DNA of 64,000 nucleotides from Fluviicoccus keumensis (GTDB lineage Bacteria; Pseudomonadota; Gammaproteobacteria; Pseudomonadales; Moraxellaceae), in contig NZ_SHKX01000013.1 in assembly GCF_004217445.1 (NCBI RefSeq), positions 460,079 through 524,078 of the forward strand, in the 5' to 3' direction. A model generated the notes under the pieces. The model was not told where the DNA came from. It searched no databases and saw only the letters and a list, made by a program, of their open reading frames with translations. The translations under genes and the position numbers were made by a program. Positions 42,588 through 51,101 of this stretch are shown here, in pieces (within the stretch, counting starts at the first letter, position 1; every line of letters begins with the position of its first letter).

Positions 42588-43220
42588 ATGACCGACGCTT
42601 CCCTGTCCCGCGCCGAGCGCCAGAAACAGCAATTGCGCGCCGAGATCATCCAGGCTGCCTTCGCCGAATTCTCGGCGCGCGGCTATCACCAGACCGGCAT
42701 CGCCGACATCGCCAAGCGGCTGGGCATCGGCCACGGCACCTTCTACCGCTACTTCGAGAACAAGCGCGACATCCTGGAGCACGTGATCAACGAGGTGTCG
42801 CGGCAGATCATGGAGACGCTGGCGGCGGAAAACGCGCCCGGCGCGGCCGGTTCGCTGGCGGAATACCGCGAGCAGTGCCGCCGCATCGGCAACCGTTTCG
42901 TGGCGGTGATGGCGGAAAACCCGGACATGATCCGCATGGTGCTGTTCGAGGCGACGTCGGTGGATGCGGAGATGACGAACCGCATCATGCTGCTGCAGGA
43001 ATTCGGGGCGCGGATCACGGCGGAATACCTGGCGCACGGGGTGAAGCAGGGCTTCCTGCGCGCGGACCTGGATGCGGAGGCGACCAGCCATGCGGTGATC
43101 GGGCTGCTGCTGGGCGGGGCGCTAAGGTTTTTGTACAAGCCGGATGATGTGGAGGGGCGGGAGCGGTTGGTGGAGGCGACGTTGAGGCTGTTGATTGACG
43201 GGGTACGGAAGGACGGGTGA
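42588..43220 (+). CDS. TetR/AcrR family transcriptional regulator
   Basis: This 210-residue regulator has its HTH at about 38-63 (TGIADIAKRLGIGHGTFYRY then FENKRDILEHV). AGGA precedes the ATG at 42588; a start at 42561 lacks a site. It is divergent from the flavin monooxygenase gene, which it probably represses through the intervening palindromes. It is convergent with the ferredoxin gene. Confidence 0.88.
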   Translation: MTDASLSRAERQKQQLRAEIIQAAFAEFSARGYHQTGIADIAKRLGIGHGTFYRYFENKRDILEHVINEVSRQIMETLAAENAPGAAGSLAEYREQCRRIGNRFVAVMAENPDMIRMVLFEATSVDAEMTNRIMLLQEFGARITAEYLAHGVKQGFLRADLDAEATSHAVIGLLLGGALRFLYKPDDVEGRERLVEATLRLLIDGVRKDG

Positions 43221-43224
43221 GCGG

Positions 43225-43452
43225 TCAGCCCTTGACCATGCGGATGGCGTCGAAGGGACACACCGCATAACACTTCGCACACCCCGTACATCCCTCCTCA
43301 TCATGCAGCACCGCCCGCTTCTTCCCCCAGCCGTTGGGCCGTTCCGCCTCCAGCCACAGCACGTGCGGGGGGCAGGCCGCCACACAACGGCCGCAACCGG
43401 TGCATTGGTCGGGGTCGATCTCGGGCAGGGCGACGGGTTTCGGGGTGGTCAT
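43225..43452 (-). CDS. 2x[4Fe-4S] ferredoxin
   Basis: This 75-residue protein has two complete cluster motifs, Cys17-20-23-27 (CTGCGRCVAACPP) and Cys55-58-61-65 (CTGCAKCYAVCPF). It is probably a cytoplasmic electron carrier. It has no linked oxidoreductase on the same strand; its closest potential partner is the monooxygenase cluster on the other side of the TetR gene, which normally would not need it. Confidence 0.9.
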   Translation of the reverse strand: MTTPKPVALPEIDPDQCTGCGRCVAACPPHVLWLEAERPNGWGKKRAVLHDEEGCTGCAKCYAVCPFDAIRMVKG

Positions 43453-43596
43453 GGCGGGGGCGGGGAATTCCGCAAGTGGGGTTCCTGCACCATCTTACGC
43501 GAGTGGGACTGAATATCCACACTCCCGCTCCGTTGATCTTTCCCCCGCCGCGCCGCACTATCCCCCTTCAACTCAAACCGAAAAAGGACTCCGCCC

Positions 43597-44094
43597 ATGG
43601 CCACCGTCACCCTGCAAGGCAACCCCTTTGAAACTGTTGGCAACCTGCCCGCCGTCGGCAGCAATGCCCCGGATTTCAGCGTAACCGGCGCCGACCTCGG
43701 CGAACTGCGCAAGGCCGATTTCGCGGGCAAGCGCGTCATCCTCAACATCTTCCCCAGCATCGACACCGGCACCTGCGCCACCTCGGTGCGCAAGTTCAAC
43801 CAGAGCGCCGGCGAACTGGACAACACCGTGGTGCTCTGCGTGTCCGCCGACCTGCCCTTCGCCCACAGCCGTTTCTGCGGCGCGGAAGGCCTCAGCAACG
43901 TCAAGACCGGTTCCAGCTTCCGCGGCAGCTTCGGTCAGGACTATGGTGTGACTTTCGCCACCGGCCCGCTGCGCGGCCTGCTGTCGCGTTCCATCGTGGT
44001 GATTGATGCCGACGGCAAGGTCATCCACACCGAACAGGTGGCCGAGACGGTGAACGAGCCGGATTACGCGGCGGCGATCGCGGCGCTGAAGTAA
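43597..44094 (+). CDS. tpx: Thiol peroxidase Tpx
   Basis: This 165-residue atypical two-Cys peroxiredoxin has peroxidatic Cys60 in [15 protein letters not shown] and resolving Cys94 in SRFCGAEGL; both match Tpx. It reduces hydroperoxides using thioredoxin. It is a monocistronic gene, convergent with an SDR gene 15 nt away. Confidence 0.95.
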   Translation: MATVTLQGNPFETVGNLPAVGSNAPDFSVTGADLGELRKADFAGKRVILNIFPSIDTGTCATSVRKFNQSAGELDNTVVLCVSADLPFAHSRFCGAEGLSNVKTGSSFRGSFGQDYGVTFATGPLRGLLSRSIVVIDADGKVIHTEQVAETVNEPDYAAAIAALK

Positions 44095-44109
44095 GGCCGC
44101 ACGCGGAGG

Positions 44110-44892
44110 CTAGATGCTGTTGCAGACGTGTCCGCCGTCCACCGTCAGCAGTGAGCCGGTCATGAAGGCCCCCGCGTCCGACAGCAGCAGCAGCAAGGGT
44201 CCGGCCAGATCTTCCGGCTGGCCCAGCCGCCGCTGCGGAATGCGTTTCAGCATCTGCTTCCCCGGTTCGGTTTCCCAGAAATCGCGGTTCATGTCGGTGG
44301 CGATGTAGCCCGGCGCCAGGGCGTTCACCCGGATGCGGTAACGCGCCAGTTCCAGCGCCAGCGACTTGGTGAGATGGATCAGCCCGGCCTTGGCCGCGCA
44401 ATACGGCGACACCGAAGGCGTCACCCGTTGGCCCAGGATCGAGGCGATATTGACCACGCTGCCCGGCTGCCCGGCGGCGATCAGGCGGCGGGTCAGCTCG
44501 CGCGTCACCAGGTACGCGCCCTTCAGGCTGGTGTCGACCACGCCATCCCATTCCGCTTCTTCCAGATCCACGAACAGGCTTCGCCCGGACCATCCGGCGT
44601 TGTTCACCAGCAGCTGCACCGGCCGTCCGCCCAGCGCCGCTTCCGCGTCGGCAAAGGCCTGCGCCACCGAGAGCTTGTCGGTCACATCCATCGCCACCGC
44701 GTGCGCCTTCAGCCCTTGCGCGCGCAGCGCCGCGACTTCGGCCTGCAGCGTTTCCAGCCGCCGCGCCGCCAGCACCACCTCGGCCCCGGCGGCGGCCAGC
44801 ACTTGCGCGAAATACAGGCCCAGACCGCCGGATGCGCCGGTCACCAGCGCGGTGCGGCCGTCGAGGCGGAGATTCGGTAGGTCACGGGTCAT
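44110..44892 (-). CDS. SDR family NAD(P)-dependent oxidoreductase
   Basis: This 260-residue classical SDR has LVTGASGGLGLYFAQVLAAA, NNAGWSGRS, NIASILGQ and YCAAKAGL (Tyr-xxx-Lys), and the GQPEDLAGPLLLLLSDAGAF motif with a C-terminal TVDGGHV typical of 3-oxoacyl-ACP reductase-like enzymes. AAGGTG precedes the ATG at 44892. It probably forms a ketone/alcohol step of fatty-acid or hydrocarbon metabolism. The nearest regulator is the TetR gene just upstream on the same strand. Confidence 0.9.
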   Translation of the reverse strand: MTRDLPNLRLDGRTALVTGASGGLGLYFAQVLAAAGAEVVLAARRLETLQAEVAALRAQGLKAHAVAMDVTDKLSVAQAFADAEAALGGRPVQLLVNNAGWSGRSLFVDLEEAEWDGVVDTSLKGAYLVTRELTRRLIAAGQPGSVVNIASILGQRVTPSVSPYCAAKAGLIHLTKSLALELARYRIRVNALAPGYIATDMNRDFWETEPGKQMLKRIPQRRLGQPEDLAGPLLLLLSDAGAFMTGSLLTVDGGHVCNSI

Positions 44893-44987
44893 GGGGTCAC
44901 CTTGAGGAGGAACAGACAGGTCAAGGGACGGTAATGTGAAAGCGGGCTCGCGTTCAATTCGTGTTGCGAAACACTCCCCCGGAGAAC

Positions 44988-45608
44988 CTAACGGCAAGCT
45001 GCGATGGATGCCCAGGCCGCGCGGGCCAGCGGCTCGCTGAAGCGGTCCGGCGGCGACTGCACCCGGCCCGACAGCCAGGCGCGGCAGTAACTTTCCGCCT
45101 GCCCGATGATCAGCGAGGGCAGCAATTCCATCGGTACCGAGGCCAATTGACCGAGCTGTTCGGGATCGGCCAGCCATTCTCGCACCTGCCGGTTGCGCTG
45201 GCGGTTGCGGTCTGCCAGTTCAGCCGCATTTGGCCCCTGCGCCACGGCCGACCGAGCCTGGAACTGGAATCGGGCCAGCTCCGGCTCGGCCGTGACCCAG
45301 TCCAGATAGGCGTGAACCAGCGCCGCCACCCGGGCTTCGGCCGAGGCGGTGCCTTTCACGTAGTCCGTCCGCTGCCGGGCCTGGTCATCCAGGGCGCAGA
45401 AATACAGGGCGGCGATCAGTCCGTCCTTGTTGCCGAAGTGGTGATAGATATTGCCGACGCTGGTGTCGCAACGGACACGGATGTCCTCAATGGTGGTCGG
45501 CTCCAGACCCTTGTCATTGAAACAGGCCAGCGCGGCCGACAGGATATCCCGTTTCAGCTGGGCGCGACGGCCGGGATACTGGCGCTCCAGCACTTCTTGA
45601 ATGGCCAA
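44988..45608 (-). CDS. TetR/AcrR family transcriptional regulator
   Basis: This 206-residue regulator has its HTH at about 37-62 (TTIEDIRVRCDTSVGNIYHH then FGNKDGLIAALYF). It is divergent from two DUF4442 genes across a long palindrome that overlaps a good promoter, and probably represses that pair and itself. The C-terminal region ends ARAAWASIAACR, without a known ligand signature. Confidence 0.88.
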   Translation of the reverse strand: MAIQEVLERQYPGRRAQLKRDILSAALACFNDKGLEPTTIEDIRVRCDTSVGNIYHHFGNKDGLIAALYFCALDDQARQRTDYVKGTASAEARVAALVHAYLDWVTAEPELARFQFQARSAVAQGPNAAELADRNRQRNRQVREWLADPEQLGQLASVPMELLPSLIIGQAESYCRAWLSGRVQSPPDRFSEPLARAAWASIAACR

Positions 45609-45671
45609 TCTGCGGTTCTCGTCAGCCGGATGAAGCCGATATCGTGACCATTACCGTTCGGCAAGTAAAGC

Positions 45672-45721
45672 TTGACCTCCTGCCATATAAAGAATATTGT
45701 TCTGTTACAGAACTATATTCT
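45672..45721 (+). promoter_or_regulatory. Promoter with overlapping TetR operator
   Basis: TTGACC (45672-45677) and TATTGT (45695-45700) are spaced 17 nt. Overlapping the -10 box is a 31-bp palindrome, AGAATATTGTTCTG (45691-45704) and CAGAACTATATTCT (45708-45721), with 13 of 14 arm bases paired around TTA. A repressor bound there would block RNA polymerase. Confidence 0.88.
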
Positions 45722-45743
45722 GTTTTTATAAGGAGTGCGCATC

Positions 45744-46187
45744 ATGAGTCAAGCCCTTGCCATGTTCAACAGTGTCGGCGGCGCCCATTTCAGCCAGATG
45801 GTCTGCACCATGGCCCCCTACTTCAGCACCATCAACCCGGAGCTGACAGCGCTGCAACCAGGCCGCGCCGAGGCGGTCGTACCCTTTCGCAAGGAAATCA
45901 CCAATCATCTGGGCACGGTGCATGCGATTGCATTGTGCAATGTCGCCGAGTTTGTCGGCGGCCTGATGACCGATGCCTCCATTCCGTCGGGCGCCCGCTG
46001 GATACCCAAGGGCATGACCGTGGCCTATCTGGCCAAGGCCAGGGGCGATGTCCGCGCCGTGGCGGATGGCGGCCAGGTTGACTGGAGCACTTCCGGCGAC
46101 AAGGAAGTCGACGTGATCGTGACCGATCCAGAAGGCCAGGTGGTGTTCACCGCCCGCATCACCATGAACGTCAAGCTGGCGGACTGA
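45744..46187 (+). CDS. DUF4442 hotdog-fold protein
   Basis: This 147-residue hotdog-fold protein belongs to the DUF4442/PaaI-like thioesterase group. The core is NHLGTVHAIALCNVAEFVGG followed by LMTDASIPSGARWIPKGMTV. ATAAGGAG lies 9 nt upstream of the ATG. It may hydrolyse or bind acyl-CoA. Its start follows the TetR operator and it is cotranscribed with a paralogue 13 nt downstream. Confidence 0.87.
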   Translation: MSQALAMFNSVGGAHFSQMVCTMAPYFSTINPELTALQPGRAEAVVPFRKEITNHLGTVHAIALCNVAEFVGGLMTDASIPSGARWIPKGMTVAYLAKARGDVRAVADGGQVDWSTSGDKEVDVIVTDPEGQVVFTARITMNVKLAD

Positions 46188-46200
46188 CCCGGAGCCGATT

Positions 46201-46656
46201 ATGAAAACCCTGACCCTGTTCAATCGCCTGAAGAAGCTGCCCGGCGGCACCCGCCTGTTCACCTTGGGCGTCTGCAAGACCGCGCCCTATTTCGCCTCGA
46301 TTGCGCCGCAGGTGGAAGAACTGCAGCCCGGCTACGCCCGCGTGACCCTGCGCAAGCACCGCAGGGTTGAAAACCATTTGCGGACGGTGCATGCCATCGC
46401 CATGTGCAACATGGCCGAACTGGCGGGCGGGCTGATGACGGATGTGTCGATTCCGGACAAAGCGCGCTGGATTCCGGTCGGCATGACCGTGAGTTATCGC
46501 AAGAAGGCGGGCAGCGACCTGACCGCGGTGGCGCGGGGCGACGGGATCGATTGGCGGAGTCAGGGAAACATTGTGGTGCCGGTGGAAATCCGCGACCGTG
46601 ATGACGCGGTCGTCTTCACCGCCGAGATCACGATGAACCTGAAGCAACCGGCCTGA
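46201..46656 (+). CDS. DUF4442 hotdog-fold protein, paralogue
   Basis: This 151-residue paralogue of the preceding gene shares NHLRTVHAIAMCNMAELAGG, LMTDVSIPDKARWIPVGMTV and a matching C-terminal VVFTAEITMNLK. The two may form a heteromeric hotdog enzyme, as hotdog domains act as dimers. It lies in an operon under the same TetR-controlled promoter. Confidence 0.87.
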   Translation: MKTLTLFNRLKKLPGGTRLFTLGVCKTAPYFASIAPQVEELQPGYARVTLRKHRRVENHLRTVHAIAMCNMAELAGGLMTDVSIPDKARWIPVGMTVSYRKKAGSDLTAVARGDGIDWRSQGNIVVPVEIRDRDDAVVFTAEITMNLKQPA

Positions 46657-46727
46657 ACGGTGGCGGTGGCGGCCACCAAGCAAAAGCTGTGGCATGATCG
46701 GAATCCGTTTTCCCCCGAACCGATGCC

Positions 46728-47729
46728 ATGCTGGTCGCCACCACCTACCTACGCCTGCTGCTAAAAACCCTGTCGCTGAACGAGGCGGATCAGGCCGCGC
46801 TGCTGTCCGGCAGCGGCATTGCTCCGGACGAACTGTTCAGCCTGAACAGCCACTTGCCGCTGGACGGACACCTCGACCTGCTGCGCAAGATCATGGAACT
46901 GCGTCCCGAACCCGGCTTCGCGCTGCGCGTCGGCCAGCAACTGCACATCGCCACCCACGGCCCCATCGGCGTGGCCGCCTACACCAGTTCGACGCTGGGC
47001 GAGGCGCTGTCCACCATCGCCCGCTTCTACAGCATCCGCGGCCAGTTCATCGACATCGGCCTGCACAGCGACGGCGAATTCCTCAGTTTCAGCCTGCGCC
47101 TGCGCAGCGCCTTCGACGATACCGGCCTGTTCCTGATCGAAGCCTTCCTCGCCAGCGCCCAGACCGGCATCGAGTTCATTACCGGCGGGCCGCTGCGCGA
47201 GGCGCGGCTGGAGATCGGCTACCCGGCTCCGGCGCATGCGGCGCTCTATCACGAGCACTTCCGCATGCCGGTGCGCTTCGGTTGCGCGGAAACAGCGCTG
47301 GTGCTGCCGATCCGGCTGTTGCAGACGCCGTCGTTGCATGCCGACCCGGTGGCGAAGCTGCAGGCCGAGCAGCAATGCGAGCAGCAGTTCCAGGATTTGC
47401 AGCAGGCCCCCAGCGCCATCAGCACCCGCATCGTCACGCTGTTGCGCGCCAACCCCGGCCGCCTGTGGACGCTGCCGGAAGTGGCCGAGGCGCTGAACCT
47501 GTCGGCGCGGACGCTGATGCGGCGGCTGAAGGAAGAAGGCCAGACCTACCAGGCGCTGCACGACGCCGAACTGCATCGTCAGGCGCGTATCCATTTGCAG
47601 GACGCGCGCCATACCGGCGAATCGCTGGCGCTGGCGCTGGGCTACAGCGACCCCTCCGGCTTCCGCCGCGCCTTCCAGCGCTGGTTCGGCATGTCGGTGC
47701 GGGAATATCTGGACCGGCAGCGCCGCTGA
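46728..47729 (+). CDS. AraC family regulator, OruR-like
   Basis: This 333-residue regulator has an N-terminal effector domain (LLKTLSLNEADQAALLSGSG; THGPIGVAAYTSSTLGEALS) and C-terminal HTHs (VAEALNLSARTLMRRLKEEG; LALGYSDPSGFRRAFQRWFG). It is followed on the same strand by a desaturase and START-domain operon after 150 nt, which may be its target. Confidence 0.88.
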   Translation: MLVATTYLRLLLKTLSLNEADQAALLSGSGIAPDELFSLNSHLPLDGHLDLLRKIMELRPEPGFALRVGQQLHIATHGPIGVAAYTSSTLGEALSTIARFYSIRGQFIDIGLHSDGEFLSFSLRLRSAFDDTGLFLIEAFLASAQTGIEFITGGPLREARLEIGYPAPAHAALYHEHFRMPVRFGCAETALVLPIRLLQTPSLHADPVAKLQAEQQCEQQFQDLQQAPSAISTRIVTLLRANPGRLWTLPEVAEALNLSARTLMRRLKEEGQTYQALHDAELHRQARIHLQDARHTGESLALALGYSDPSGFRRAFQRWFGMSVREYLDRQRR

Positions 47730-47879
47730 GGCCCGGCCACGCACCCTTGACCTGGCGCAAGGGACTTTTCACCGCTTTTGGCAGCAAAGTCTCCCCCCTT
47801 GGCAGGGATGTCCCTTCCGACCAAGCAGGCCGGGCCTGATCATGAAATGCCCAACCCGAGCCTGACGGAGCGGCAGACC

Positions 47880-48782
47880 ATGACCGCCGACAACCCCGCG
47901 TTCCACGTGGAACATCAGAACGATAACCCCGAGTGGTTAAAGCAACTACATGTCAAACCGCCCATCTCCTGGCCGGTGGTGGGCATCCTGTCCGTCGCCC
48001 TGCCGGTGGCCCTGGCCCTGATCGTGGCGGTGACGCTGGAATGGATCAACCCGGTGCTGGCGGCGCTGCCCGGCGCGCTGGTCGGGTATTACCTGTTCAC
48101 GCCCATCCACGAGGCGGTGCACCGTTCCGCCTCCAACAAGGAATGGGTGAACACGCTGATCGCGGCGCTGACCATCAACCTGCTGCTGCCCTATGTGTCG
48201 CCGAAGCTGCTGCGCTGGGGGCACATGCAGCATCACCGCTTCACCAATGAAGTGGGCAAGGACCCGGATCGCCTGCTGACCAACCACTGGTACGGCGCGC
48301 TGGTGCTGTGGCCCTTCTTCGAGCTGTTCTACCTGCCGCAATACCTGAAGCAGGCGCACACCCGGCCGAAGGCGGAAGTGCGGCAAATCCTGTGGCAACT
48401 GCCCGCCGGGCTGGCGGCGCTGGGGCTGCTGTTCGTTTTCTGCGGCTGGAAGCTGTTGCTGTTCTGGTTTTTGGCCTCGCGGCTCGGGCTGTGGCTGATC
48501 GTCTTCGTGTTCGTCTACCTGCCGCATCACCCGCACGATGTGCTGCAAAAGGACGACATCTACGGCGCGTCGTCGATGCGCGAGGGCCACGAGTGGCTGC
48601 TGACCATTTTGATGGCGGGCCAGAACCGGCATCTGGTGCATCACCTCTACCCCACCGTGCCGTTCTACCGCATGAAGCAGGCTTGGGAAGCGCGGCAGAC
48701 CTTCCATGAATCGCATCGGCCGGTAAAGGTGCAAGGCTTCGGGCTGACGCCGCAACGTTCCTCCGCGCCGGAGACTCCGTGA
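47880..48782 (+). CDS. Membrane fatty acid desaturase/hydroxylase
   Basis: This 300-residue di-iron membrane enzyme has histidine boxes HEAVH near 77, HMQHH near 112 and HLVHH near 260, interleaved with about four transmembrane helices. The regiospecificity is unknown; the layout resembles the fatty acid desaturase/beta-carotene hydroxylase superfamily. The start MTADNPAFHV has GGAG 10 nt upstream. Its stop overlaps the GTG start of a START-domain gene. Confidence 0.88.
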   Translation: MTADNPAFHVEHQNDNPEWLKQLHVKPPISWPVVGILSVALPVALALIVAVTLEWINPVLAALPGALVGYYLFTPIHEAVHRSASNKEWVNTLIAALTINLLLPYVSPKLLRWGHMQHHRFTNEVGKDPDRLLTNHWYGALVLWPFFELFYLPQYLKQAHTRPKAEVRQILWQLPAGLAALGLLFVFCGWKLLLFWFLASRLGLWLIVFVFVYLPHHPHDVLQKDDIYGASSMREGHEWLLTILMAGQNRHLVHHLYPTVPFYRMKQAWEARQTFHESHRPVKVQGFGLTPQRSSAPETP

Positions 48783-49453
48783 ACAGGCGCGCCGCCCGGC
48801 TGGGCCTGCTGATCCTGGCAATCGCGGGATGGATGAGGGAGGCGCCGGTTCGCGCGGATGACGAGCCGGACTGGCGTGAACTGCAGAATTCGCCGCATGA
48901 TCTGGGCTGGGTGCTGATTCGTACGGACAAGCTGCGCCATATCAACATCTTCAGCAAGATCGAGGAAGGACGGCGGCTGCGTTCGATGAAGGCCGAGGCG
49001 GAGCTGGATGCCTCGGTGACGCAGGTAACGCGCGTGCTGACCGATTTCTCCGGCTTTACCGGCTGGTTGTGGAACCTGAAAAGCATCACGGTGCTGCGAC
49101 AGGTTTCAGCGGAGGAATTCCTGTTGCATCTGGTTTTCCGCACCCCCGGCGGCTTGCCGGACCGCGATGTGGTGCTGCGCTACCAGATCCAGACTTCGCT
49201 GAATCCGCCCGTGACGCTGATTCAGGCGCAGGATGTGCCGGGCTTTCCGGCCAACGCCACGGAGGCGGTGCGGATTCCCGACATGAACCTGAGCCTGCGC
49301 ATCGAGGCGGCGGAACACGGACGCAGCCGTTTCAGCAGCCAGTTGCTGGTCGACCCCGGCGGGCAGGTGCCGCTGTGGGCCGCCAACTTCGTGCAGCGGC
49401 GCGCACCGTATGCCACCATGCTGGGGTTGATCCGGGTGTTGGGAGGCTCGTAA
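48779..49453 (+). CDS. Secreted START-domain protein
   Basis: This 224-residue protein has a signal peptide (LGLLILAIAGWMREAPVRA) and a START-like domain (LDASVTQVTRVLTDFSGFTG; PDRDVVLRYQIQTSLNPP; PGGQVPLWAANFVQRRAPYA). GTG overlaps the stop of the desaturase gene. It may deliver or bind a lipid for the desaturase. It is paralogous to the gene at 31830. Confidence 0.84.
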   Translation: MNRRAARLGLLILAIAGWMREAPVRADDEPDWRELQNSPHDLGWVLIRTDKLRHINIFSKIEEGRRLRSMKAEAELDASVTQVTRVLTDFSGFTGWLWNLKSITVLRQVSAEEFLLHLVFRTPGGLPDRDVVLRYQIQTSLNPPVTLIQAQDVPGFPANATEAVRIPDMNLSLRIEAAEHGRSRFSSQLLVDPGGQVPLWAANFVQRRAPYATMLGLIRVLGGS

Positions 49454-49459
49454 GCGGCT

Positions 49460-50479
49460 TCACCCCCGGCGGCGCGACGCGCGCGGACTTTCCCCTTCCG
49501 CGCGCGAGAACGCGTGGCTGAAATTGGACACGTGCGCGTAGCCCAGCCGCGCCGCCGCCTGCTCCACCGTGTACCGCCCTTCCCGCAACATTGCCAGCGC
49601 CCGCTGATGCCGGATCTCCCCGGCCAGCTCCCGGAAACCACAGCCCTCCTCCCGCAAGCGCCGCGCCAGCGTGTGCGCGCTGACATTCAGCAATTCCGCC
49701 AGCTCGGCCTGCGTCGGCTGGCAACCCTCGCATTCGCGCAGCATCAACTCCACCCAGGCCCGCCACTGGCGCGCGGGCGGGAACGACGCCTGCAACCGTT
49801 GCAAATCCTCCAGGGAGGGGGAATCGCCTTCCGCCCCCCAAGCCGTCGGCAACGCCGCCAGCGAGGCCGGAATGCGCGTGCGCACGGCCGGCAGATCCGC
49901 GGCCGCGAACTGCACTTTCAGCTTGGGCAGGCTGTCGTAGCGCGCCGCGTGCGGCGGGCGCGGCATCGGCAAGCGGGTTTCAAACGGCGGCAGCCGCGAC
50001 CCGACCAGGCTTTCCAGCAGGCGGTACAGGGAAACGATATGGATTTCGTAGAAGGCATGCAGGGTGAAGCTGGACATGCCCGCCGCCGGTTGCCAGACCA
50101 GCGTGTGGGCATCGGCGTCGGCGCGGTAGCGCAGGGTGAAGCTGGGCGACATCAGCCGCGTGAACCGTGCGCCCAGGGACAGCACCTCCCCCACCGTGCG
50201 GCAGCGCGCCATCGCCGCGCCCAGCAACCCGTGCGACGCGAGGGTGATGCTGTTGCCCAGTTCGAAGCCGAGGTCGCTGCGCCCGGTGCGGCGGTGCAGG
50301 GCCTGCATCAGCATGTCGAATTCGGCCATGGTCAGCTCGGCGTCGGGGCTGCACAGGCGGGCGGCGTCAATGCCGGTGTCTTCCCGCAATCCCAGCAGCA
50401 GCGACGCGTCCATGCCCGACAGCAGGGCAATCAACGGCTGCGCGTAGCGGGTGGGAATGATCGGTTGGTAGAGCGGCAT
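49460..50479 (-). CDS. AraC family regulator, OruR-like
   Basis: This 339-residue regulator starts at MPLYQPIIPTRYAQPLIALL behind GGAG; GTG- or ATG-led extension to 50500 is possible. The N-terminal domain includes ITLASHGLLGAAMARCRTVG, and the C-terminal HTHs include LAELLNVSAHTLARRLREEG and ARLGYAHVSNFSHAFSRAEG. It is divergent from a four-gene catabolic operon that it very probably activates. The intervening 141 nt are likely to hold its binding sites. Confidence 0.88.
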   Translation of the reverse strand: MPLYQPIIPTRYAQPLIALLSGMDASLLLGLREDTGIDAARLCSPDAELTMAEFDMLMQALHRRTGRSDLGFELGNSITLASHGLLGAAMARCRTVGEVLSLGARFTRLMSPSFTLRYRADADAHTLVWQPAAGMSSFTLHAFYEIHIVSLYRLLESLVGSRLPPFETRLPMPRPPHAARYDSLPKLKVQFAAADLPAVRTRIPASLAALPTAWGAEGDSPSLEDLQRLQASFPPARQWRAWVELMLRECEGCQPTQAELAELLNVSAHTLARRLREEGCGFRELAGEIRHQRALAMLREGRYTVEQAAARLGYAHVSNFSHAFSRAEGESPRASRRRG

Positions 50480-50620
50480 GCGGCGTCTCCGGTTGCTCAA
50501 AAATCATAAGTTATCTGCTCAATTATCACAAGTCTGATCCCCGGCCGCGCGCTAGATTGATCGGGAGCGCGGCCTGCCAAGCACAGGCCCGCCATTTCCG
50601 CAATCACGAGGGTTTCTGCC

Positions 50621-51097
50621 ATGAGCATGTTCTTTGAAGGTATCAACACCGGCGTCATCGATGTCGACGCGCTGCCCTGGATGCCGTTCCTGCCTTACAC
50701 CGACAAGGCTTTCGTCAAGGCCATCAAGGTCGATCCCGTGCGCGGGGAATGGATCACCCTGCTGAAAGCGCCGGCGGACATGGTGCTGCCCAAGCACCAC
50801 CACTCGGGCACGGTGCATGTCTACACCCTCAGCGGCAGCTGGAAATACCAGGAGCATGACTGGGTGGCGACCGCAGGCAGCTTCGTCTTTGAAACAGCGG
50901 GCACCGCGCACACGCCGGTCGGTGTCGGCGACGCGGAAATCATCACCCTCAACATCGTGCAGGGCGACTGGATCATCCTCGGCGAAAACGATCAGGTGCT
51001 GGCCATCGAGAACTGGAAAACGGTGATGCGCCGCTATCTGGATTTCTGCGCGGCGACCGGGCTGACGCCGGTCGATATTTCCAGCTTCCAGGGCTAA
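50621..51097 (+). CDS. Cupin, 2,4'-dihydroxyacetophenone dioxygenase-like
   Basis: This 158-residue cupin has the metal-binding cluster LPKHHHSGTVHVYTLSG near 60 and a second motif HTPVG near 98. It belongs with the 2,4'-dihydroxyacetophenone dioxygenase family, which cleaves carbon-carbon bonds next to a ketone using iron, although many members have unknown substrates. It is the first gene of an operon with a hydrolase, a DUF1330-like membrane protein and an alcohol dehydrogenase. Confidence 0.85.
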   Translation: MSMFFEGINTGVIDVDALPWMPFLPYTDKAFVKAIKVDPVRGEWITLLKAPADMVLPKHHHSGTVHVYTLSGSWKYQEHDWVATAGSFVFETAGTAHTPVGVGDAEIITLNIVQGDWIILGENDQVLAIENWKTVMRRYLDFCAATGLTPVDISSFQG

Positions 51098-51101
51098 GCG
51101 C

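Noticed and set aside
43225..43452. Ferredoxin as partner of the flavin monooxygenase
   Set aside because: Class B flavin monooxygenases use NADPH directly and need no ferredoxin; the genes are also separated by the TetR gene on the other strand.
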